A DNA stretch of 7,259 nucleotides, taken from positions 1 to 7,259 of the forward strand of contig JBPCVZ010000463.1 in the NCBI GenBank assembly GCA_051010015.1, in the 5' to 3' direction. Origin of the DNA: CAJQQK01 sp051010015. GTDB taxonomy: Bacteria; Pseudomonadota; Alphaproteobacteria; Rhizobiales; Hyphomicrobiaceae. A program made the translations under genes and the position numbers. Below the pieces are notes generated by a model, which searched no databases, was not told the origin of the DNA, and saw only the letters and a list, made by a program, of their open reading frames with translations. Positions 1-5,994 of this stretch are shown piece after piece. Position 1 is the first letter of the stretch, and every line of letters begins with the position of its first letter.

Positions 1-656
1 GCGCGAACATAGGTGGTTAGGACTGCTCCTGTCCCCCAAGAGCAGGCGATCTGCGGGCGCGCCGGTGCTCGGCGTAGGCTCACTCGGGCAAATTTTCGCT
101 AAGCCATTGAGGTATGTCCGCTAGATACAACTTGCAGGTCTTTCGCCATAAACAGCAATTTGTGAAGGTTGCGTGCCCCCGCAACCAACAAAATCAACAA
201 GTCAGAGACTATCGACAGTGGTGTGAGCTTTGCCATTGCCGCAAGCTTTTGCAGTTTTCTAGACAACGGTGCGCATTGCGATCTCGTGCGTCTATTCCTG
301 GCGATCGGCTCTCTTGAGTTGATGTATGCAGGGTGCGAGTCTTTCGGCGATCTGCGCCATGCGTCGCGCGCGTTATCTTGGCTTCGATGAAGTTGCGCTC
401 GGGGCCAGTTTCGGCCCTGAACTTTGCACCACCTACAGCAACGCTTGCATGTGTGAGGAGAGCTAGCTGCCGGCGGCACAGCTCAACGCACTGCGCGCAA
501 ACCTTGCGAATGGCAGAGCAGAAGGGTGCATGACGCCCATCGCGGTAGCAAGCCCCCAATAAGCGGACGGAATTTGCCCGGCGCGAGTCTTTCCGGGTCG
601 GGCCAAGACCGCACTCAGCGTTTGGCCGCGCTGTCGAACCTGCGGAGTGCTTTGAA
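1..656. other. Gene-free region, no supported function
   Basis: I see no convincing gene here. Open frames exist on both strands, including a minus frame that runs into the 3' end of the quinone reductase gene, but their translations are rich in Arg, Ser, Cys and His in low-order mixtures, have no recognisable motif, and lack a Shine-Dalgarno-led start. The third minus frame is full of stops. There is a 6-bp inverted repeat (GGCCAA at 601-606, TTGGCC at 622-627) about 30 bp past the quinone reductase stop, without a T-tract. The stretch may be decayed coding DNA, but nothing identifies what it was. Confidence 0.5.
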
Positions 657-1652
657 TTAGGGGACCAACACGATCGAGCCGATTGTCTTTCTGGCCTCCA
701 TAAAGCGGTGCGCTTCGGCAACTTCACTGAGCGGGAAAGTCTCGGAGATGGTGCTCCCAATCACGCCTTCACGGATGGCTGCGAAGAGGCCCTCGGCCGA
801 AGCAAGCAATGCACTGCGCGGCGTAAGATAGTGCCAAATTGCGGGACGCGTTATGTATAGCGATCCAGGTTCTCCCAGTTGCTTAACAATATCGACTGGA
901 TCGGGAACGCCGGATGCGTGCCCGTATGCGACACACATCCCTCTTCTTCGAATGCAGCGCAGTGATTTGGCAAGCGTTGCCTTGCCAATCGACTCGTACA
1001 CAACGTGCACGCCTTCGCCATCGGTGAGTTCGAGGACCTTTTCTTCAAAGTCTTCCGTTGAATAGTTGATCGTGTGGTGGCAACCGAGTTCCCGCGCCTT
1101 GCTCGCCTTTTCTTCCGTGCTGACAGTGCCGATCACGGTTGCGCCAATATGGCGGGCCCACGGGCATAAAGTGTGCCCCATTCCGCCGGCAGCGGCATGG
1201 ATAAGAACCGTTTCTCCAGACTTCACTTGATACGTTTCGTGTAGCAGGAATTGAGCGGTCAGCCCTTTGATCAACACGGAGGCAAGTTCCTGATCGCCGA
1301 GCCCGAGGTCATCCGGAACCTTGAGCAGTTTGTCTGCTGGATAAAGGCGTTCCTCGGCCTACGCGCCGATGGGCGGCTGGCACGTTGCGACTTTGTCTCC
1401 CGCCTTGAACGCATCAACGCCTGGTCCAACCGCCAGCACGGTTGCCACCGACTCGTTGCCGACAATGATTGGGGGATCGCCAACGACGAGAGGGTGAGGC
1501 GTGCCCGCACGATGATAGATGTCAGCAAAATTCACGCCGATTGCTTGGGTCCGGATGTGTACTTCTCCCGGCCCCGGAGGCGGGATAACAATATCCTCCC
1601 ATACAAAGTTCTCCGGACCGCCCTTCACGTGAATGACTTGTGCCTTAGGCAT
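657..1652 (-). pseudogene. NADPH:quinone oxidoreductase (MDR family), interrupted by one amber codon
   Basis: Read from ATG at 1652 to TAA at 657, the frame gives 331 residue positions, the usual length (~325) of zinc-independent quinone oxidoreductases, which reduce quinones or similar electrophiles with NADPH in the cytosol. Residues 1-97 are the GroES-like domain, with GPGEVHIRTQAIGVNFADIY and the GVDAFKAGDKVA turn. Codon 98 (1361-1359) is TAG. The frame then continues without any shift as AEERLYPADKLLKVPDDLG and the complete nucleotide-binding domain, with AAGGMG at about 154-159, then ATVIGTVSTEEKA, and ends at EARKTIGSIVLVP. No structural zinc-loop cysteines are present, as expected for this class. 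The family has Tyr in the GAY-A-E motif at the stop position, so one base change (TAC or TAT to TAG) explains the break. The upstream signal is weak (GGAAA, 8 nt before the ATG). The C-terminal piece could restart only at GTG 1277, which would lack the substrate domain. Identity is secure; loss of function is inferred and would fail under amber suppression or sequencing error. Confidence 0.9.
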
Positions 1653-1774
1653 GCTGTGGTTTCCATCATGGCTTCGCGATATCCAGGCTAGAGGATCAAG
1701 CGAAAAATTGCGAGATGGGAACCCGGAAACAGCTACTGGCCCCGTTGAGTCGGTTGTTTTTTATGTCTGGATCG

Positions 1775-1794
1775 GCTCAAACTCGGCTTTGAGC
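1775..1794. repeat. Perfect 7-bp inverted repeat, possible operator
   Basis: GCTCAAA at 1775-1781 and TTTGAGC at 1788-1794 are exact reverse complements separated by 6 bases. The site lies about 120 bp upstream of the quinone reductase start. No T-tract follows the hairpin on either strand, so a dimeric regulator site is more natural than a terminator, but no regulator gene is in view. A chance 7-bp repeat is possible. Confidence 0.3.
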
Positions 1795-1837
1795 ACATGC
1801 GCCAGGGCAAGTCCGCTCTAACGCTCCACAGCCGACA

Positions 1838-2158
1838 TCACCCGGCGCTCAACCAGGTTCTCAGAAGCGCCATGTATGGACGGCTCCGGTTTGGCAAGGT
1901 TTTGGTTTGCAACTTTCGACTGGTCGGTGCAGCCGTGTATCCGGCCTGTTGATGCGGCACATCATACAGGCCGCTGCCCACAATGCCCTCCGCTCGATCA
2001 GGTTCCGGTCTTTGCCATGTGTTCGCAATGACGCCTTGGCCCGTGTTGGTTGTCCAGATTGCCGGGTCGACTGGTTGTCGCACTACATGCAGTTGCCCTT
2101 CCCAAGAAACTTTCTTTCCGGTTGATATGGAACAATCCCTTTGTGGAAGCATGGCTGC
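1838..2158 (-). mobile_element. Probable non-coding end of an IS110-family element
   Basis: This follows directly, on the minus strand, the transposase remnant at 2159-2305 and extends toward 1838. The reading frame stays open, but its translation after GERYREPAA no longer resembles a transposase. IS110-family elements carry non-coding segments next to the transposase gene, and the minus strand around 1890-1860 (ending near CCGTCCATACATGG) reminds me of ends of rhizobial IS110 elements. That is memory-based, not a comparison. Most IS110 elements lack terminal inverted repeats, so the boundary cannot be read off the sequence. Nothing else is recognisable here. Confidence 0.4.
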
Positions 2159-2305
2159 GGGTTCACGGTAGCGTTCCCCACGCATTATCATCGCCCAAAC
2201 CATGCGGATGATCTTATTGGCCGGTGCGATTGCCGCGACTTTCACTGGGCGCGTGCTACGAGTTGGGCCAACCATGGCCGCTTTGTGGGCTGACGGTAGA
2301 GGAGT
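2159..2305 (-). pseudogene. IS110-family transposase, C-terminal remnant
   Basis: The minus frame from 2305 reads through RPVKVAAIAPANKIIRMV and then WAMIMRGERYREP. This is the hallmark C-terminal segment of IS110-family (DEDD/Tnp20) transposases, usually V-A-A-I-A-L-A-N-K-x-A-R-x-x-W-A-M followed by a GERY-like end. Full proteins have about 300-400 residues; only about the last 40-45 are here. The frame is closed upstream by TGA at 2308-2306, and further upstream the DNA belongs to the enoyl-CoA hydratase gene on the other strand, so the N-terminal DEDD catalytic domain and the rest of the Tnp20 domain are gone. In the preserved part Pro replaces the usual Leu in A-L-A-N-K and Ile replaces Ala in K-x-A-R, consistent with decay. 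It cannot be active in itself. A matching complete copy elsewhere in the genome is possible. Confidence 0.75.
2299..2304 (+). promoter_or_regulatory. Shine-Dalgarno of the enoyl-CoA hydratase gene
   Basis: GAGGAG lies 8 nt before the ATG at 2313 and fixes that start. The longer in-frame ATG at 2202 would add 37 residues that are only the antisense of the IS110 transposase remnant. Confidence 0.8.
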
Positions 2306-2312
2306 TCAAATT

Positions 2313-3092
2313 ATGGCCAGGGTTGAAGTCGAGCGTGATGGATCAATTGCCGTAGTTCGACTCAACCGTCCAGAGGTTCTCAATGCCATTGACCAGGCTA
2401 TGTGGCAGGCGCTGCTCGACGCTTTCGTTGGCCTTCGCAACGAACCTGATCTTCGTGCTTGCCTGATTACAGGGCAGGGTCGCGGGTTCTGCTCTGGCGC
2501 TGACCTTAAGGAAACTGCGTGGAAGGGCGAAACGGCTGAACAGTCCAGGGTTAGGATCGATACTCACCATCAACAACTGACTAGAGAAATTGTCGGACTT
2601 CCTGTTCCCGTAATCGCCTGCATCAACGGTTATGCCATGGGCGGAGGAGTCGAAATTGCGCTTGCCGCCGATATACGTATCGCATCAACAAAGGCAAAGT
2701 TCGGCTTTCCGGAAGCTGCTATCGGCCGTTTCATCACTGGCGGTGCATCCATACTTCTGCAACGTGCTGTCGGGCCGTCGAGGGCTAAGTTGCTCCTGTA
2801 TACAAGCGAACATGTCAACGCCGATGAAGCGGCAACCATCGGTTTGGTCGACGAGGTTGTTGAGCCACAAGATCTGATGGACCGTGGCCGGGCCATTGCA
2901 AAAACGATTGCCGGCAACTCAGCCCACTCAATCCAAACGATGAAGCGCGTGCTGGACGAAATTTCCATCCCTGACTTGGACAGCGTATTGGCCAAAGAAA
3001 CCGAAGCGTTGGTCGAGACATACCAATATCCTGACATCGAAGATGCTGCACGCGCGTTCACAGATCGGCGCCAGGCGCCTCGGACAAAATGA
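2313..3092 (+). CDS. Enoyl-CoA hydratase/isomerase family protein
   Basis: A 259-residue crotonase-fold protein of full family length (~260). Crotonases act in the cytosol on acyl-CoA thioesters; the typical reaction is reversible addition of water to a trans-2-enoyl-CoA. The N-terminus VEVERDGSIAVVRLNRPEVL is typical. The first oxyanion-hole segment is GRGFCSGADLKE (about 56-67), the second is INGYAMGGGVEIALAADIRI (about 104-123). Both catalytic glutamates of true hydratases have counterparts: Glu114 in GGGVE and Glu134 in FGFPEAAIG. The usual P-G-A-G-G-T-Q-R-L stretch is here FITGGASILLQRAVG, so the substrate pocket may differ. The first oxyanion motif differs from the AW-x-AGMDLKE form of hydroxycinnamoyl-CoA hydratase-lyases, so vanillin-forming activity is not indicated. 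The start is fixed by GAGGAG at 2299-2304. Upstream is an IS110 remnant. The 3' end overlaps the convergent acyl-CoA synthetase gene by 35 bp. Family secure; substrate unknown. Confidence 0.93.
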   Translation: MARVEVERDGSIAVVRLNRPEVLNAIDQAMWQALLDAFVGLRNEPDLRACLITGQGRGFCSGADLKETAWKGETAEQSRVRIDTHHQQLTREIVGLPVPVIACINGYAMGGGVEIALAADIRIASTKAKFGFPEAAIGRFITGGASILLQRAVGPSRAKLLLYTSEHVNADEAATIGLVDEVVEPQDLMDRGRAIAKTIAGNSAHSIQTMKRVLDEISIPDLDSVLAKETEALVETYQYPDIEDAARAFTDRRQAPRTK

Positions 3093-5187
3093 TACTGACA
3101 TCGGCAATCGCCAAATCTTCATCATTGAGCATGACAGGGTTGAGGTCGATCCCATCGATTTCCGGATAGATATGAAGGAGATCGCCCAGACAACAGAGTA
3201 GGTGCGATGCCGCCTCAACATCGATTGTCGGACCACCACGAAAGCCGAACAGCATGCGCGTACTCTGGATTTCCGAAATCAAGCTTTCAGCCATAGACTC
3301 GTTCAGCGGAGCAATCTGAAATGCCACATCATTGAGCGCTTCAGCATAGATGCCGCCGATGCCGAACATAACGACTGGTCCGAAATGAGGATCGCGGACG
3401 GCTCCGAAAACCAATTCGATACCAGAGGTGATCATAGCCGTTGCCATCACGGTGACATCAACAGCTCCTCGGTCACGTGCCGAGTCGAGCATTTCTTTCG
3501 CTACAGCCGAAATCTGCGCTGGCCCTGCGACGTTGAGGAAAACACCATCAGCATCCGTCCTGTGTACCAAGCCCGGCTGAATGAGTTTGAGTGCAACAGT
3601 TGTCAGATTTGCCGATCTACAAAGCCCTACCAGTTTTTCAGGGTCGGAGCTTGTGACCCAGCGCGGTATCGCAAATCCATGATTTCTAAGAAACTCACGA
3701 GCGACAGGTTCGAGCATAGCTTGCCCTGAGCCGGTTGTTTCTACAGCGAGTCGGATAAGGGGAATCTGCCTCTCGATCCAGGGTGTCGCCGCGGCCATGT
3801 TGCATTGCGGCGGTCGGGCCAAGGCTTGCAAGACTTGAGCAAGCTCCAATGAAGAGCGAACGACCGTTAGACCCGAGTGCTTCAATTGCTCAAGCGCGAA
3901 CTTGTTGCGATTGGCATGAATCGATTGAACAAAAATCGGTGCACCCGATTCTTCGTGTTGGCTTGCAATATTCTGCGCGGCGGCGATCTCCTGTTCGCCG
4001 ATGGCTTCTCCTCCATTGTCGTGATAGCCGCCAAAGTGACCAACCAAAGCCACCGCACCGATGCCTTTTGCCCCCCTGCAGATCTCGATCGTGCGCGCAA
4101 TAGCATCAGGTTGTTCTTCTGCGACCCCGGCAAAGTCGACAGGATTGGCAATTGCACAGCGCTCCGGCAGGAAACCCGCCAATTCACCAATGGTTGTCGG
4201 ATCAAAGTTGGCTAGTGTCAGCCCGCACTCACCAAGTGCATCGGCGAGCAACGTCGCATGTCCGCCACCATCGGTCAGGATGGCAATTCGGTCCGACGCA
4301 AGCCGTGAATAATGGCTCAATGCTGCGGCAACATTAATGGCTTCACCCGGAGACTTGGCGCGCCAGATCCCAGCTGCTCGCAGAGCCGCATCGGTCACTC
4401 GGTCATCGCCAGCAAGGCTTCCGGTATGGCTCAGAGCTGCCTTTTGGCCCTCTTGCGACCGGCCCGGCTTAACAAGCACAATCGGTTTTCCTGACGGATG
4501 TGTACGCGCGAGATTATAAAGTCGGCGCCCTTCATCATCGCCCCAACCTTCAATATAACCGACGACGACCTTCGTTGACGGATCGTCGAGTAAATTCTCG
4601 ACGACATCCGTCGCCCTGATATCAGCGCTGTTGCCGACAGATGCGTATCGACTGAGGCCAGTGCACACATCGCGCGCGTGTAAGACCATATCAAGCACAA
4701 CGTTGCCGCTCTGGCTGACTAGGCCGATCGGTCCCGCTGGGATTGCCATCCCACTAAGGTTCATCCCAGACGATTGATCGAAAAGACCTGCGCAATTCGG
4801 CCCCATCAAGCGACCGCCACTTGATTTGAGTTGACCGGCCATGCTCTGTTCCAGAGCGCGACCCTCAATACTCTGTTCGCCGAACCCGGCGGTAATGACC
4901 ATTACGGCTCGAACGCGGCGTTGAGCGCATGCACTAACGGCTTCCGCTACGAGTTCGGCTCTTACGGCAATGATTGCGAGGTCAACCGGGCCCGGAACAT
5001 CATCGAGCGACTTGTAGGCCCGTCTACCCTGAACGGTCTGTGCTCTCGGGTTGATCGGATACACATCTCCGTTGAACGTACCCTCAATAAGCGTTCGGAA
5101 GCGGCGTCCGCCAATCTTTGCCGGATTCGAGCTGGCGCCGATCACCGCGATATGGTCAGGGCAAAAGAACGCGTTCAGTTCGCTCAA
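3058..5187 (-). CDS. NDP-forming acyl-CoA synthetase (acetate--CoA ligase family)
   Basis: A 709-residue fused protein of the ADP-forming acyl-CoA synthetase superfamily, which makes acyl-CoA from acid, CoA and ATP with release of ADP and phosphate. Domain order is complete: CoA-binding Rossmann domain at about 10-130 (DHIAVIGASSNPAKIGG, VMVITAGFGE, GPNCAGL); succinyl-CoA ligase-like domains at about 150-460, including GLVSQSGNVV and SHTGSLAG with His254, the candidate phosphohistidine; and a C-terminal ATP-grasp domain at about 485-700 (VALKLIQPGLVHRTDADGV, FGPVVMFGIGGIYAE, IDGIDLNPVML). It starts at TTG 5187: a TAG lies five codons upstream, no ATG or GTG intervenes, and AGGGAG lies 8 nt before the TTG. 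The protein is intact. It ends tail to tail with the enoyl-CoA hydratase, sharing 35 bp. Relatives include acetyl-CoA synthetases, pimeloyl-CoA synthetase and FerA, the feruloyl-CoA synthetase of Sphingobium; the substrate cannot be told from sequence alone. Confidence 0.93.
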   Translation of the reverse strand: MSELNAFFCPDHIAVIGASSNPAKIGGRRFRTLIEGTFNGDVYPINPRAQTVQGRRAYKSLDDVPGPVDLAIIAVRAELVAEAVSACAQRRVRAVMVITAGFGEQSIEGRALEQSMAGQLKSSGGRLMGPNCAGLFDQSSGMNLSGMAIPAGPIGLVSQSGNVVLDMVLHARDVCTGLSRYASVGNSADIRATDVVENLLDDPSTKVVVGYIEGWGDDEGRRLYNLARTHPSGKPIVLVKPGRSQEGQKAALSHTGSLAGDDRVTDAALRAAGIWRAKSPGEAINVAAALSHYSRLASDRIAILTDGGGHATLLADALGECGLTLANFDPTTIGELAGFLPERCAIANPVDFAGVAEEQPDAIARTIEICRGAKGIGAVALVGHFGGYHDNGGEAIGEQEIAAAQNIASQHEESGAPIFVQSIHANRNKFALEQLKHSGLTVVRSSLELAQVLQALARPPQCNMAAATPWIERQIPLIRLAVETTGSGQAMLEPVAREFLRNHGFAIPRWVTSSDPEKLVGLCRSANLTTVALKLIQPGLVHRTDADGVFLNVAGPAQISAVAKEMLDSARDRGAVDVTVMATAMITSGIELVFGAVRDPHFGPVVMFGIGGIYAEALNDVAFQIAPLNESMAESLISEIQSTRMLFGFRGGPTIDVEAASHLLCCLGDLLHIYPEIDGIDLNPVMLNDEDLAIADVSIILSEAPGADL

Positions 5188-5195
5188 GTGATTTG

Positions 5196-5201
5196 CTCCC
5201 T
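5196..5201 (-). promoter_or_regulatory. Shine-Dalgarno supporting a TTG start
   Basis: On the minus strand AGGGAG stands 8 nt before TTG 5187 of the acyl-CoA synthetase. With the TAG at 5202-5200, it leaves TTG as the only start that keeps the CoA-binding domain whole. Confidence 0.7.
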
Positions 5202-5424
5202 AAATGTCAAATACTTACCGAGCAAGACGGATCTGCCTTCACCACATTTCGCCTGATGGGCAATGAAAGAGAAAGGGGTCAATGCTACACAATTGAGATG
5301 CGACGCTTGCAACATCACGTTCAAGCAACTTAGATCAGCCAACTGGATGATCCAACGCCTCCCTTACGTATCGTGACTCGATGTCTCAAAGTCGAGATGA
5401 CATTGTAGAATTAGGAGTGCGACA
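5202..5424. other. Intergenic region between divergent genes
   Basis: This stretch separates the 5' ends of the acyl-CoA synthetase (minus) and the DUF1330 cassette (plus), so promoters for both should lie here. I could not find a convincing -35/-10 pair on either strand. Around 5377-5403 small interleaved inverted repeats occur (CTCGA with TCGAG; ATGTC with GACAT), too short to call an operator with confidence. No ORF in it is worth reporting. Confidence 0.4.
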
Positions 5425-5481
5425 ATGCGGAGTGAGGTGCGCAGGTTGGTTGGTCCGACAATTAGACACGCGAGGGAATAA
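5425..5481 (+). CDS. Possible 18-codon leader ORF upstream of DUF1330
   Basis: ATG at 5425 is preceded by AGGAG (5413-5417) at an ideal 7-nt spacing and opens a frame of 18 codons ending with TAA at 5479-5481, two bases before the ATG of the DUF1330 gene. The peptide MRSEVRRLVGPTIRHARE is basic (five Arg, one His), has no membrane segment, and matches no family I know. The Shine-Dalgarno of the DUF1330 gene (GAGGGA, 5472-5477) lies inside its last codons, so ribosomes translating it would reach the downstream start. This fits a translationally coupled leader peptide, but a chance ORF or a fossil 5' end cannot be excluded. Confidence 0.35.
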   Translation: MRSEVRRLVGPTIRHARE

Positions 5482-5483
5482 CA

Positions 5484-5777
5484 ATGCCAAAAGGTTATCT
5501 TGTCGCTCATCTCGACGTCCATGATCCAGAACGTTTTGCGAAGTACAGGGAGAAAGTAGCAGCTACCGTGGCGCAATATGGGGGCAACTATGTCGTCCGG
5601 GGTGGACCTATGGAAATGGTTGAAGGCAACGCACTTCCACCACGTACTATCATTCTGGAGTTTCCAAGCTTGGCGCAGGCAAAGGAGTGGTACAATTCTC
5701 CTGAATACCAGGAGATAATCGGTTTGCGTTTGGCTGCAGCGAATGGCTCTGCACAATTTGTCGAAGGTATCGACTAG
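5484..5777 (+). CDS. DUF1330 domain-containing protein
   Basis: A 97-residue protein, the full length of the DUF1330 family, which has a dimeric ferredoxin-like alpha+beta fold. The family pattern is clear: N-terminal strand GYLVAHLDVHDPERFAKYRE, the YGGNYVVRGGPMEMVEG segment in the first half, IILEFPSLAQAKEWYNSPEY near residues 54-74 and the closing LRLAAANGSAQFVEGID. No signal peptide or membrane segment is present, so it should be cytosolic. The biochemical role of the family is not established; members often sit beside catabolic or redox genes. The start is supported by GAGGGA six bases upstream. It follows a possible 18-codon leader ORF by two bases, and is divergent from the acyl-CoA synthetase and convergent with the flavoprotein gene. 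Confidence 0.92.
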   Translation: MPKGYLVAHLDVHDPERFAKYREKVAATVAQYGGNYVVRGGPMEMVEGNALPPRTIILEFPSLAQAKEWYNSPEYQEIIGLRLAAANGSAQFVEGID

Positions 5778-5814
5778 GCCGTTTCTTGCCCATGCATCGG
5801 TGCATCAAGCCTAG
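5774..5814 (+). terminator. Nested inverted repeat at the DUF1330 stop, terminator-like but without a T-tract
   Basis: CTAGGC (5774-5779, covering the TAG stop) pairs with GCCTAG (5809-5814), and inside lies ATGCA (5792-5796) with TGCAT (5801-5805) around a TCGG loop. The two stems are separated by an uneven internal loop and no run of T follows, so factor-independent termination is doubtful. It could protect the 3' end of the message. Confidence 0.25.
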
Positions 5815-5963
5815 GTACACGGTGGCTTTCTTCGCATCACACAACGGTGTCGAACTGAGGGCCTCCAGAACGCTTCGAAAACACATTGCAGGCAGCGGTA
5901 ACGATTTGCAGCCGCGGGCCTGCACGTGTTGGCAGTCGGCAGAACGCAGAATGAAGCCGGCAT

Positions 5964-5980
5964 CTGGCAGCAGCTACCAG
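5964..5980 (-). terminator. Short hairpin downstream of the flavoprotein gene
   Basis: On the minus strand this 17-base stretch folds into a 7-bp stem, including one G-U pair, with a 3-base loop, starting about 14 nt after the TGA of the flavoprotein gene. No T-tract follows on that strand. On the plus strand the stem has one C-A mismatch but is followed by TTTCTCTC. A weak, possibly bidirectional end signal for the two convergent genes is the best guess. Confidence 0.25.
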
Positions 5981-5994
5981 TTTCTCTCAACCGT

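Noticed and set aside
601..627. GGCCAA/TTGGCC inverted repeat as a terminator of the quinone reductase gene
   Set aside because: The arms are only 6 bp with a 15-base loop and no T-tract follows on the minus strand.
209..760. 183-codon minus-strand ORF overlapping the 3' end of the quinone reductase gene
   Set aside because: Its first part is a frame shadow of the quinone reductase, and the rest has no motif and a composition unlike a folded protein.
1251..1691. 146-codon plus-strand ORF
   Set aside because: It is antisense to the quinone reductase coding frame and has no domain similarity that I can see.
2202..2312. N-terminal extension of the enoyl-CoA hydratase from an ATG at 2202
   Set aside because: The added 37 residues are antisense to the IS110 transposase remnant, and the ATG at 2313 has a well-placed GAGGAG and gives the normal family length.
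5205..5210. TTGACA on the minus strand as a -35 box for the acyl-CoA synthetase
   Set aside because: It lies only a few bases before the Shine-Dalgarno, leaving no space for a -10 box and a leader.
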